Of a stretch of DNA of 24,732 bases, positions 16,501-24,088 are shown one piece after another (position 1 is the stretch's first letter; each line of letters starts with the position of its first letter). The stretch is from NCBI GenBank assembly GCA_040386935.1, contig JAZKEQ010000032.1, positions 1 through 24,732 of the forward strand, given 5' to 3'. The DNA comes from JABMMZ01 sp040386935 (lineage in GTDB: Bacteria > Bacteroidota > Bacteroidia > NS11-12g > UBA955). The notes beneath the pieces were generated by a model. That model did not search any database. It saw only the letters and a list, made by a program, of their open reading frames with translations, and was not told the origin of the DNA. The translations under genes and the position numbers were made by a program.

Positions 16501-16815
16501 AATTTGGTTTCAAACAGCATTAAATACAAACAACCTAACATTCAACCTGAAATAGAAATACGCAGCAGAATCAAAGACGATTTAAGCATCATTGAGTTTA
16601 AGGATAATGGCTTGGGAATTGACCTTGGGCAGCACGGAGATAAAATTTTTGGCTTGCATAAAACATTCCACAGACATAAGGACGCCAAGGGGTTAGGACT
16701 ATTTATCGTTAAAAATCAGATAGATGCGATGGGGGGTGAAATACAAGTTGAAAGCAAAGTGAATCAAGGAACAACATTTTATATATATTTGAAAAAAAAT
16801 AAAAGCAATGAGTAA
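13582..16815 (+). CDS. membrane-bound sensor histidine kinase with four PAS domains
   Basis: A 1077-residue sensor kinase. The N-terminal ~280 residues carry about eight hydrophobic segments (MASE-like membrane sensor), followed by a coiled coil (about 280-325, with EEQLRQLNLNLEVTIRKRTTE). Four PAS domains follow at about 322-432, 445-562, 572-688 and 695-828; the third has the typical GYSKEELLATTFQEITHPDD and the fourth GYEASEMIG. After a second coiled coil comes the H-box AHNLRSPASNL with phospho-acceptor H865, of the HNLRSP type frequent in Bacteroidota. The ATPase domain (about 960-1075) has the N-box NLVSNSIKY, the G1 box DNGLGID (from D1009) and the G2 box KGLGLFIVK. The stop overlaps the next gene by 8 bp, so the following receiver is its likely partner. 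No fused receiver is present. Confidence 0.95.
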   Translation: MSAVKNQIIIRYSAFLSIVFGQMVILGWYCDIPLLKSIIPDYNSMKLNTAIGLLLSGIVVLLLQREKRLWGLIANLISIFIFILGFTTLLQYILNVDFKIDELLISDMDTRMKSGINPGRMSYSTAVCLSLFGLAFLGIRMHNKVAKLIAQNLLHAITLMTFIALIGYIYVIPAFYKWSFLTSMALHTATVMFILSIAASLFNPHFGTTGLFTRTMIGNTMARKLFPMMLAMVLILGYLRLISHKYNLVSVEFGIALYGLSFLLVGLLLIAVTARMLNNSDKKRSEAEEQLRQLNLNLEVTIRKRTTELEQSLQLLEESAQRNKIFVTQSPNAIAMFDNDMRYLAASGKWYEDYQIIGRDIIGKSHYDVFPEIGDDWKAIHKDCLKGGINKCDEAYFVRGDGAEQWITWDVRPWYESENKIGGIIMYTAEISDIKKKEIDKRKIEDILHKSNSIALIGAWESNLLTGQNTWSDICKDIFEVPFDFEPQMYSIVDYIKHKDQKAELMVAISESIENETFYDMECEIVTHNGRDGWVRIIGQSESVNNVTIKHFGLIQDITLQKNIEGKLSISEEEFRGAFENSAIGIALVSTEGKWLKINEKISGFLGYSKEELLATTFQEITHPDDLELDLSKMHQLLNGEINKYSIEKRYFKKDGQIIWILLNVSLVRDADNKPLHFVSQIEDITVRKEIEKNLLDLNSDLTAILDSGNVSIISTDTEGFITHFNKGAELMLGYEASEMIGISPGILHQPHEIKERGEALSRVFKRPIKGFSIFVEMARQGLHDSRKWTYVRKDGTTFPVQLVVSPIKNGKGEIKGFLGIATDISEQVNSQTQLRKAKEELEMLADKLTRQNKQLQNFAHITAHNLRSPASNLLSLLELYHTSKSDDDKHVIFGHFETVANHLTNTLNDLMQALKIRDSHQVFEEVNLYETVNKIGEILKGEILSSGAIISVDFTAFDTIDYNKGYMESIIQNLVSNSIKYKQPNIQPEIEIRSRIKDDLSIIEFKDNGLGIDLGQHGDKIFGLHKTFHRHKDAKGLGLFIVKNQIDAMGGEIQVESKVNQGTTFYIYLKKNKSNE

Positions 16816-17221
16816 ACCATTTATTATCTGTATAGTGGATGATGATAAGATTTATCAATACACAACATCCAAAATGATCGAGGCCAATAATATTGCCAAA
16901 AGAATCATGGTGTTTTCTGACGGAGAAGAAGCCATGAATTTTATGACCGACAATATTGCAAATAATACTGATTTACCGGATGTTATTTTCCTGGATGTTA
17001 ATATGCCCATTATGGACGGTTGGCAGTTTTTGGAAAAATACGTAGACCTTAAACCGAGAATAGGCAAAAAAATCACCCTGTTCATGATATCATCATCCAA
17101 TGATCCTGATGATGTTGAGCGTTCTAAACGCATCAGCGAAATATCAGATTATATCATTAAGCCGGTTACTGCGCAACAGTTCAAAGAAATTATTGAAGAG
17201 CTGGCTGAGCAGCATTCATAA
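16808..17221 (+). CDS. single-domain response regulator (CheY-like receiver)
   Basis: A 137-residue stand-alone receiver without output domain. Acidic pocket D11/D12 in IVDDDKIYQY, phospho-acceptor D63 in VIFLDVNMPIMDGW, the hydroxyl residue S95/S96 in MISSSN, and K118-P119 in YIIKPVT are all present. It starts inside the end of the kinase gene (8-bp overlap, ATGAGTAA), which indicates coupled translation and a cognate pair. With no DNA-binding domain it must pass phosphate on or act through protein contacts; the nearby LytTR regulator is one candidate output but this is inference. Confidence 0.95.
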   Translation: MSKPFIICIVDDDKIYQYTTSKMIEANNIAKRIMVFSDGEEAMNFMTDNIANNTDLPDVIFLDVNMPIMDGWQFLEKYVDLKPRIGKKITLFMISSSNDPDDVERSKRISEISDYIIKPVTAQQFKEIIEELAEQHS

Positions 17222-17226
17222 GTTTG
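17219..17226 (+). promoter_or_regulatory. candidate -7 element for the ZIP transporter gene
   Basis: TAAGTTTG is a perfect TAnnTTTG and contains the receiver gene's TAA stop. The nearest TTG (17193-17195) is 23 bp upstream, a little too far. If used, the leader to the ATG at 17294 would be about 60 nt. Confidence 0.3.
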
Positions 17227-17293
17227 AAGAACAGCTTTACAAATGTAATTTTTTAGATGCTTTAAAATCAATACATTCGTATCGGTTTAAAAC

Positions 17294-18121
17294 ATGCAGT
17301 CAGCGTTAGATTATTTTTTGGGATTGAGTCCTGTTATGCAGGCCCTGATAGCCACTACTTTTACCTGGTTGTTAACAGCCGCAGGCGCTAGTATTGTCCT
17401 GTTTTTTAAAGATATGAGCCGTAAATGGCTCGATTTTTTATTGGGATTTACCGGTGGGGTGATGGTAGCTGCCAGTTTCTGGAGCCTTTTAACACCGGCC
17501 ATTGAAATGGCTGAAGAGTCGTATGGCAAGGCTTGGTCGTGGATTCCTGCTGCCATTGGTTTTACAATAGGAGCCGGATTCATTTACATCATTGATAAAA
17601 TTATTCCTCACCTGCATTTAAATGCCAATATGAGTGAGAAAGAGGGGTTGAAAACTACCTGGGACAGAACCATATTATTGGTGTTAGCCATTACGTTACA
17701 CAATATACCGGAAGGACTGGCCATAGGTGTTTCGTTTGGTGCTGCAGCCATGGGCGATCCTCATTTCAGTATCGCAGCTGCCATAGCCTTATCAATTGGT
17801 ATTGGGATACAAAATTTTCCGGAAGGTATTGCCGTTGCCATGCCATTGCGCAGGCAGGGTGTAAGCAGATTCAAAAGTTTTTGGTGGGGACAGTTGAGTG
17901 CTATTGTGGAGCCTATAGCAGGTGTTATTGGTGCAGTAGCTGTAATGTATGCCCAACCCATCTTGCCTTATGCGCTTGCTTTTGCAGCAGGTGCCATGAT
18001 ATATGTGGTAGTAGAAGAAGTGATACCCGAAACCCAAAGAGATAAGTATGCCGATTTTGCAACCATCGGTTTTATCATTGGCTTTATCACGATGATGGCA
18101 CTTGATGTTGGATTAGGATAA
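17294..18121 (+). CDS. ZIP-family divalent metal transporter (GufA-like)
   Basis: An inner-membrane metal ion transporter of the ZIP family, importing or exchanging Zn(II) or related ions. The 275 residues have about eight membrane helices. The metal-site motifs are clear: HNIPEG at 136-141 (helix IV), QNFPEG at 173-178 (helix V, usually HNFPEG or QNFPEG in the GufA group), and E206 in SAIVEP; the VVEEVIPE stretch at 239-246 near the C-terminus is also typical of this group. The short cytoplasmic loop has HLHLN (106-110), a weak histidine cluster. It lies 72 bp after the receiver gene and 21 bp before pssA, all on the plus strand. Substrate preference cannot be read from sequence. Confidence 0.93.
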   Translation: MQSALDYFLGLSPVMQALIATTFTWLLTAAGASIVLFFKDMSRKWLDFLLGFTGGVMVAASFWSLLTPAIEMAEESYGKAWSWIPAAIGFTIGAGFIYIIDKIIPHLHLNANMSEKEGLKTTWDRTILLVLAITLHNIPEGLAIGVSFGAAAMGDPHFSIAAAIALSIGIGIQNFPEGIAVAMPLRRQGVSRFKSFWWGQLSAIVEPIAGVIGAVAVMYAQPILPYALAFAAGAMIYVVVEEVIPETQRDKYADFATIGFIIGFITMMALDVGLG

Positions 18122-18138
18122 CAAGTCTATTACTTTTG
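18108..18138 (+). promoter_or_regulatory. promoter immediately before pssA
   Basis: TTG (18108-18110), a 20-nt spacer and TACTTTTG (18131-18138) match the Bacteroidota consensus TTG-N19/20-TAnnTTTG fully. The -7 element ends only 4 bp before the pssA ATG at 18143, so transcription would start at or very near the A of the start codon. Confidence 0.6.
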
Positions 18139-18142
18139 TGCC

Positions 18143-18841
18143 ATGTTTGAAGCCATTAAAAAACAAATTCCCAATCTTTTAACCCTTGGCAATATTACCT
18201 GTGGTGTACTCGCTATTATTGTTTCTTTCGGCAACGACCTTGAAAGTGCAGCATGGTTAATGGTACTGGCTACAGTCTTCGATTTTTTTGACGGTTTTCT
18301 GGCCCGCCTGCTCAAAGTAAGCGGTGAATTGGGTAAGCAACTCGACTCATTGGCCGATATGGTAACATTTGGGGTATTGCCTTCCATTCTATTGTTTCAC
18401 TATGTGGTGAGCACCGAAGCTGTAATGGGATGGGCCGGATATTCGTTTTTGTTATTAGCAGTATTCTCATGTTATCGCCTTGCAAAATTCAATATTGATA
18501 CCAGACAATCTACCTCTTTTATAGGTGTTCCAACTCCTATCACCGGACTTATGTGCGCTTCGTGGGCCTTTATTCAAAGCAGTCACCCTGAAGTGTTCAA
18601 TATGATATTTGCCAATACCTGGGCATTCGTAAGTTTCTGTATAGTTATTTCACTTTTGTTAATCAGTGAAATTCCTTTACCGGCTCTTAAATTTAAAAAA
18701 GGAATTGACAAACAGCAGATCATGCTGATAGTTGTGGCAGTAGGCAGTGTGATTGTATTCAAATGGCTGGCTGTTCCAATTATTTATTGTTTCTATGTTT
18801 TGTCTTCGGTAATCATTAATTTTGCCACCTCAAAGAAATAA
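18143..18841 (+). CDS. pssA: CDP-diacylglycerol--serine O-phosphatidyltransferase
   Basis: Makes phosphatidylserine from CDP-diacylglycerol and L-serine, the first step toward phosphatidylethanolamine, in the inner membrane. The 232 residues contain the exact CDP-alcohol phosphotransferase motif DGxxARx8GxxxDxxxD: D50, G51, A54, R55, G64, D68, D72. The start IPNLLTLGNITCG and the continuation DMVTFGVLPSILLFHY, plus PTPITGLMCASWA around 133-145, are typical of the Bacteroidota/Gram-positive PssA subfamily. About six further hydrophobic segments follow. The gene has its own promoter at the ATG and is followed after 2 bp by purS. Confidence 0.93.
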   Translation: MFEAIKKQIPNLLTLGNITCGVLAIIVSFGNDLESAAWLMVLATVFDFFDGFLARLLKVSGELGKQLDSLADMVTFGVLPSILLFHYVVSTEAVMGWAGYSFLLLAVFSCYRLAKFNIDTRQSTSFIGVPTPITGLMCASWAFIQSSHPEVFNMIFANTWAFVSFCIVISLLLISEIPLPALKFKKGIDKQQIMLIVVAVGSVIVFKWLAVPIIYCFYVLSSVIINFATSKK

Positions 18842-18843
18842 AC

Positions 18844-19095
18844 ATGAAATTTTTAGTTGAAATAGACGTCATGCCACGCAAAGAGTTGCTGGATCCACAA
18901 GGAAAAGCTGTTACTAACGGTTTGCATAATATCGGATTTACAGCACTTGATAATGTGAGAGTGGGTAAACACATCAGTTATGAAACAGATGGCAATAGCC
19001 CTAACGAAGTGCATGAACAAGCTGAAAACGCCTGTAAAAAACTATTGGCCAATCTGGTCATGGAGTCTTACACGATTCATATTTCATCTCTGTAA
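18844..19095 (+). CDS. purS: phosphoribosylformylglycinamidine synthase subunit PurS
   Basis: Small subunit of the three-part FGAM synthase (PurS-PurQ-PurL) of purine synthesis; it helps ammonia channel between PurQ and PurL. The 83 residues match the family length and show the conserved MKFLVEIDVMPRKELLDPQG start, GKAVTNGLHNIGF, VRVGKHISYE and the end ESYTIHI. It starts 2 bp after pssA and is followed 11 bp later by the flavoprotein gene. purQ and purL are not in the window. A separate purS suggests that PurL here is the short form, although many Bacteroidota carry a single long PurL instead, which makes this location worth noting. Confidence 0.9.
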   Translation: MKFLVEIDVMPRKELLDPQGKAVTNGLHNIGFTALDNVRVGKHISYETDGNSPNEVHEQAENACKKLLANLVMESYTIHISSL

Positions 19096-19106
19096 TTAAC
19101 TGCCCG

Positions 19107-20345
19107 ATGATAGATGTTGCTATCATAGGCGGAGGTGCTGCAGGTTTTTTTGCAGCCATTAATATCAAAATCAAACAGCCGCATTTACATGTGGTGATTT
19201 TCGAAAAAAGCAAAACAATGCTGGGTAAAGTCAGCATTAGTGGCGGTGGTCGATGCAATGTCACCCATGCCTGTTTTGTCCCTGAAGACCTTATTCGTTT
19301 TTATCCAAGAGGGAACAAAGAGTTGCTCTCTGTTTTCAAAAGATTCTCACCTAACGATACCATTGCCTGGTTCAAGGAAAGAGGTGTTGCCATTAAACAG
19401 GAAAATGATGGGCGTATGTTTCCCGTAACAGATGATTCTTCAACCATCATCGATTGTTTCATGACAGCCTGTAAGCAATTGAAGATAGATATCAGAACAA
19501 GGGAAGGACTCACACATTTCAATAAAACACCTGAAGGTTTTTCACTCACTACAGAAGCAGGCACTTATCAGGCAAAAAAAATGGTGATAAGCAGTGGCAG
19601 CAGTACCCATTTTTGGGATATGTTGCAGGCTGCCGGTCATGCGATAGTGCCTGCCGTTCCATCGCTGTTTACATTCAATATTCAACACGCTTTTATAGAT
19701 CCCTTGCAGGGTGTTGCAATACCTAAGGTGAGTGTTACAGCTTTGATAGATAAAGCAATTATGAAGTCAGCAGGAATGAATAAAAATGATGTGACGCAAA
19801 CAGGTCCTTTATTGTTTACGCACTGGGGACTTAGCGGTCCGGCCATTCTTAAATTATCATCAGTAGCTGCAAGGGTATTACACGCCATGCAGTATCGCTT
19901 TGATATCAGTATTAATTTTAGCTGTGATAAAAACGAAGAAGATGTATTGCAGTTGTTAATGGAACAAAAATCCATTCAACCAAAAAAGCAATTAATCAAT
20001 ACACCCATACTTGGCTTGCCACAAAGATTCTGGCAGCAGGTGATTGAATTCAGTAATGTTACTGAAGGGATGATATGGGCTGATATTTCTAAAAATGATT
20101 TAAGAAAAGTAGCGCAGGGGCTTACTGATTGTCGATTGAAAGTAAATGGCAAAAGCACTTTTAAAGAAGAGTTTGTAACAGCCGGTGGTGTCGACTTGAA
20201 AGAAGTGGATTTTAAAACCATGGAAAGTAAACTGATACCGGGACTTTACTTTGCAGGTGAAGTGCTGAACATTGATGCACTCACAGGTGGGTTTAATTTT
20301 CAGGCAGCGTGGAGCGAGGCCTGGGTCATCAGCGATAATATCTAA
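19107..20345 (+). CDS. FAD-dependent oxidoreductase, BaiN/RdsA (HI0933) family
   Basis: A flavoprotein of the HI0933/YhiN family (412 residues); gut members with this fold reduce bile-acid intermediates, while most others have no known substrate. The N-terminus MIDVAIIGGGAAGFFAAI carries the dinucleotide-binding GxGxxG site (G8-G13), followed by the family-typical KVSISGGGRCNVTHA (about residues 37-55). RFSPNDTIAWFKERGVAIKQENDGRMFP and TGPLLFTHWGLSGPAIL are further family marks, and the C-terminal LYFAGEVLNIDALTGGFNFQAAWSEAW is the second FAD-binding region. The gene is 11 bp after purS and likely cotranscribed with pssA-purS. The true substrate is unknown. Confidence 0.92.
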   Translation: MIDVAIIGGGAAGFFAAINIKIKQPHLHVVIFEKSKTMLGKVSISGGGRCNVTHACFVPEDLIRFYPRGNKELLSVFKRFSPNDTIAWFKERGVAIKQENDGRMFPVTDDSSTIIDCFMTACKQLKIDIRTREGLTHFNKTPEGFSLTTEAGTYQAKKMVISSGSSTHFWDMLQAAGHAIVPAVPSLFTFNIQHAFIDPLQGVAIPKVSVTALIDKAIMKSAGMNKNDVTQTGPLLFTHWGLSGPAILKLSSVAARVLHAMQYRFDISINFSCDKNEEDVLQLLMEQKSIQPKKQLINTPILGLPQRFWQQVIEFSNVTEGMIWADISKNDLRKVAQGLTDCRLKVNGKSTFKEEFVTAGGVDLKEVDFKTMESKLIPGLYFAGEVLNIDALTGGFNFQAAWSEAWVISDNI

Positions 20346-20375
20346 ACATTCGCAGTAATTTGATGGCTTGATTTC

Positions 20376-20405
20376 TTGCTATTCCCCTTTTTTTAATTAG
20401 GTTTG
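20376..20405 (+). promoter_or_regulatory. promoter of the DUF2339 gene
   Basis: TTG (20376-20378), a 19-nt spacer and TAGGTTTG (20398-20405) match the Bacteroidota consensus exactly. Transcription would start near 20410, giving a leader of roughly 18 nt before the ATG at 20428. Confidence 0.65.
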
Positions 20406-20427
20406 TTTAAATACATTTAATTAAATA

Positions 20428-22845
20428 ATGGAGTTTCTATTCGTAATAGTTTTAGTTTTGGTTGTCATTCTACTGATAAAATTAGATCAGTTCAACAACC
20501 GCATCAACAAGCGTTTTGATGAAATTTCGAAGCAGCTATACAAACTTAATTTACCTCAAAAAACTGAAACCACGAATCGCACAGCAGAGCGACCGGTAGT
20601 GCCACCACCTGTTGAAGTGGTGAAACCTATAACATTTGAACCACCTGTGGTAATGCAGGAGCCGGTAAGAGTGCCGCAACCCGTTAGGCCCCCTGAACCT
20701 GTTGTTGAAAAGCAACCCGTTACTGTTGAAGAGCCCATTGAGTTATATCGATTATCATTTTGGGATAAATTTAAAGTGGCCAATCCCGATCTTGAAAAAT
20801 TTATTGGTGAAAATCTGATCAGTAAAATAGGGATAGGCATATTGGTATTGGGTATTGCATTTTTTGTAAAGTATGCCATCGATAAAAATTGGATCAATGA
20901 AACCGCCAGGGTAGGTATTGGCGTATTGTGCGGATTAATTGTGAATGCAGTAGCACATCGCCTCAGAATTAAGTTTAAAGCGTTTAGTTCCGTATTGGTT
21001 TCTGGGGCCATTGCCATTTATTATTTTACCATCGCCATAGGTTTTCAGGAGTACCATATATTCAGTCAAACAGTTGCTTTTGTATTAATGATTGTAATCA
21101 CCATCTTCAGTACACTGGTGAGTCTGGCTTATAACAGGCAGGAGTTGGCCGTGTTATCGTTAATAGGCGGGTTTGCTACACCATTGATGGTGAGCACAGG
21201 TAGCGGTAATTATATTGTGTTGTTCACTTATCTGCTCATGTTGGATATTGGCATTTTAGTCATTGCGTATTTGCGCAAATGGAATATTGTCAATGTGTGC
21301 ACTTATGGATTTACGATTTTATTTTATTTGGTATGGGTATTTCAGAAAGTATTCAATGTGCATGTAGGCGTACTACCTTTAAGTGGTGCATTGTTGTTTG
21401 CTACTTTGTTTTACGTTGTATTTGTTGCCATGGTATTGGTCAATGATTTGAAAGAGAGAAGGGCATTCAGTTCTTTGGAATTGGCGCTGTTGTTAAGCAA
21501 CACTGCGATTTATTATGGTGTGGGAATGAAACTCATGCACTTGGGTTGGCCCATGTATCAGGGTTTATTCACTGTGCTAATGGCGGTATTTAATTTGGGA
21601 TTGGGATGGTTGGTATTCAAGAAATACAAAGCCGATACAAAACTGGTGTATCTCTTAATCGGACTAGCCTTAACATTTGTAACACTGGCAGCACCCGTTC
21701 AGTTGAAGGGCAATTCAATCACCTTATTCTGGGCTGCTGAAACACTTTTGTTGCTTTGGTTATCAGTGAAATCAAATATGCGCAATTTTTTCTTCACCTC
21801 AACTGCGGTATTGTTTCTTACACTCATCAGTTTATTGATTGATTGGGTGAAATACTATGGTATCAATGTTTCAAACGATGTGCCGGTGTTGTTAAACCGC
21901 ATCTTCTTAACAGGGTTGTTTACTTGTCTGAGTTTGTATGTTCAGCACCGCTTGCTGAAACAGGATGGGATAGAAGTGAGGCTGTCTTCATTTAAATTGA
22001 ATGTGCCATTGTATCGCAATTTCATCAGAGCAGTGATGATAATATTATTGTATCTGGTTGGTATAAGTGAATTGAGTTATCAGTTGAATATGCATTTGCC
22101 GTTTAAAGAGGCCAACTCAGCTGTTGTTTTGGCTTACCATTTTGTTTTTACATCAGTGGTATTAATTTATATTTACCGATATCCAACAGCCTTCAATTTT
22201 TCTATGGTGCTTATAGCAGCATTATTCAATATGCTGATCTATGGATTTTTCTACACATCAATTCTCTTTCAGACCATCGAAGACAGTTTAGTATCGCTTC
22301 AAGTGGAACACTACAGTTTTGGTATTCATTTAATTGCATTCCTGGCGATTATTGTTCACTTCATGCTCATTTACCGTGTACTGACTAACGAGCGGGTTGT
22401 GATTAAAATCAATAAGAAGGGCATGAGTTGGATGATGGCTATTTTGATTGTGTTTATTCTCACAGGTGAGTTGCAGTATTTTCTTGCAGTCAATAAGGTA
22501 GATGAGTGGATAAAGCCCGTTGACCTTACGCCTTTCGATTTGTATTTGCATTATACGACTCAGGTGGTTAAAACAGGTTGGCCTATTTTATGGAGTATTC
22601 TGTCTATCCTATTTCTGGTATGGGGTATTAAAAAGCAGAATAAAACCATGCGCATCATTGCCTTATTTTTACAGGCAGTTACCATTTTTAAATTATTTAT
22701 TTACGACATCAATAATGTATCAGAAGCAGGTAAAATCATTGCCTTTATTATTCTGGGTATTATCTTGTTGATTATGTCGTTTATGTATCAAAAAATTAAA
22801 GCCATTATTTTGTATGATGAAAAACAGGATGCTGAAAAACAGTAG
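20428..22845 (+). CDS. DUF2339 polytopic membrane protein
   Basis: An 805-residue membrane protein of the DUF2339 family, function unknown. Residues 1-17 form an N-terminal anchor (FLFVIVLVLVVILLI), followed by a short coiled coil (KLDQFNNRINKRFDEISKQL), then a proline/valine-rich linker (about 50-105, with PPPVEVV, VRVPQPVRPPEP and similar), then the family core opening WDKFKVANPDLEKFIGENLI, SKIGIGILVLGIAFFVKYAI and containing SLIGGFATPLMVSTGSG near 253-270. More than twenty hydrophobic segments follow. The downstream gene overlaps by 32 bp. In other bacteria DUF2339 genes sit beside DUF3999 genes, matching what is seen here. Confidence 0.92.
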   Translation: MEFLFVIVLVLVVILLIKLDQFNNRINKRFDEISKQLYKLNLPQKTETTNRTAERPVVPPPVEVVKPITFEPPVVMQEPVRVPQPVRPPEPVVEKQPVTVEEPIELYRLSFWDKFKVANPDLEKFIGENLISKIGIGILVLGIAFFVKYAIDKNWINETARVGIGVLCGLIVNAVAHRLRIKFKAFSSVLVSGAIAIYYFTIAIGFQEYHIFSQTVAFVLMIVITIFSTLVSLAYNRQELAVLSLIGGFATPLMVSTGSGNYIVLFTYLLMLDIGILVIAYLRKWNIVNVCTYGFTILFYLVWVFQKVFNVHVGVLPLSGALLFATLFYVVFVAMVLVNDLKERRAFSSLELALLLSNTAIYYGVGMKLMHLGWPMYQGLFTVLMAVFNLGLGWLVFKKYKADTKLVYLLIGLALTFVTLAAPVQLKGNSITLFWAAETLLLLWLSVKSNMRNFFFTSTAVLFLTLISLLIDWVKYYGINVSNDVPVLLNRIFLTGLFTCLSLYVQHRLLKQDGIEVRLSSFKLNVPLYRNFIRAVMIILLYLVGISELSYQLNMHLPFKEANSAVVLAYHFVFTSVVLIYIYRYPTAFNFSMVLIAALFNMLIYGFFYTSILFQTIEDSLVSLQVEHYSFGIHLIAFLAIIVHFMLIYRVLTNERVVIKINKKGMSWMMAILIVFILTGELQYFLAVNKVDEWIKPVDLTPFDLYLHYTTQVVKTGWPILWSILSILFLVWGIKKQNKTMRIIALFLQAVTIFKLFIYDINNVSEAGKIIAFIILGIILLIMSFMYQKIKAIILYDEKQDAEKQ

Positions 22846-24088
22846 TGTATTGTTGCTGATGCTTGCCGCAAGTATTTCCTTGTATGGTGGCGATAAGTTT
22901 ATAGCTCAGGCAAAGGTACAACCGGTAACAAGCACCGGATTTCACAGAATTCAATTGAGCAGTGAATACACAGGGTTGGCCAATCAGTCGTTGGGTAATA
23001 TCAGGTTATTTGATCAAAAAAATAAAGAGGTGCCTTTTATCATTCGCAAGGAAACCGACTTTGAGTGGAATAAACTGTTCATCCCTTTTGCAAAAGAAGC
23101 TTATAGTATAACTGTAGATAAGGGCAAGCAAACAACAGTGCTGATTCATAATTCAACTAATGAGATATTCAATCAGTTGATGTTGCAAATAAAAGAGACG
23201 GAGTTGAATAAACATTATGTGCTGAGCGGAAGTGATGACAATGCCCATTGGTATGGTATTACCGAGTCGAAATTATTTGGAGATGTTTTCAATAGTGGTA
23301 GTAAAAAATATTTTAAAACAGTCGACTTTCGGGCAGTGGCCTACAAATACTATCGCATTGTTATCAGCGATACCATCAGCGAGCCCTACAATATTGTGCA
23401 GGTGGGTAGTCTGCAAATGCGTAAAATACCGGGTGCTGTAAATCAGCAAGTGCGCACCATAGCGGGTCAAAGTACAATGCAGTATCCTGAAAAAAAGCAA
23501 ACTGTTTTGACAACAAATTTTTTGAGCAATGTAGCCATTCATCGCATTTGTCTTAAAGTAGCGTCACCTGCCATGTTCAGACGTCAAGCCATTATTCGTG
23601 TCAAAACAAATGTAGAAGAGGCAAAGGGAAAGAAACAAGAGCAGGAGATTATTGAGTATTCAATTGTCATCAATTCGGACGATTCACTTGATTTTGAATT
23701 CCCTGAGGTATTTGCCGGATCAATAGAACTTGTTATCAATAATGAGGACAATGCACCCCTTGAAATTAAACAGATTGAGTTCTTTCAATACGCCACCTAT
23801 TTGGTTGCTTCATTGGAACCTAATAAGCAGTATGCCCTCATGTACGGGTTAGGCGATATGCGCATGCCTGAATATGATTTGCGTTATTTTACGGATAAGA
23901 TAGACAAGGTATTGCCATTGGCGTATCTGGGGCCTGTAGAGATACAAAAACACCCACAGGAACTATCTGAAAACCATTTCTGGCAGTCGGGATGGTTCAT
24001 GTGGGTGTGTATTGGTGTAGTTGGCCTAGTGGTTGTTTTTATTACCATATCCCTACTAAAGGATATGAAGCGTACAGGGACAGATTAA
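22814..24088 (+). CDS. DUF3999-like exported membrane-anchored protein
   Basis: A 424-residue protein with a signal peptide (SSVLLLMLAASISLYGG, about residues 9-25), a large beta-rich external part, and a C-terminal membrane helix (about 395-416, WFMWVCIGVVGLVVVFITISLL) followed by KDMKRTGTD. The opening FHRIQLSSEYTGLANQSLGNIRLFDQKNKEVPFIIRKE resembles DUF3999 proteins, and the gene order (behind DUF2339) agrees, but I call the family from pattern and context, not a strict signature. It may start at the ATG at 22814 or at 22829; the overlap with the preceding gene suggests coupling either way. The stop codon TAA shares TTAA with the stop of hpf on the other strand. Confidence 0.65.
   Translation: MMKNRMLKNSSVLLLMLAASISLYGGDKFIAQAKVQPVTSTGFHRIQLSSEYTGLANQSLGNIRLFDQKNKEVPFIIRKETDFEWNKLFIPFAKEAYSITVDKGKQTTVLIHNSTNEIFNQLMLQIKETELNKHYVLSGSDDNAHWYGITESKLFGDVFNSGSKKYFKTVDFRAVAYKYYRIVISDTISEPYNIVQVGSLQMRKIPGAVNQQVRTIAGQSTMQYPEKKQTVLTTNFLSNVAIHRICLKVASPAMFRRQAIIRVKTNVEEAKGKKQEQEIIEYSIVINSDDSLDFEFPEVFAGSIELVINNEDNAPLEIKQIEFFQYATYLVASLEPNKQYALMYGLGDMRMPEYDLRYFTDKIDKVLPLAYLGPVEIQKHPQELSENHFWQSGWFMWVCIGVVGLVVVFITISLLKDMKRTGTD

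Noticed and set aside
20556..21017. 153-codon open frame opposite the proline-rich part of the DUF2339 gene
   Set aside because: Its Gly/Thr-rich composition is the complement of the Pro/Val-rich linker; no family features.
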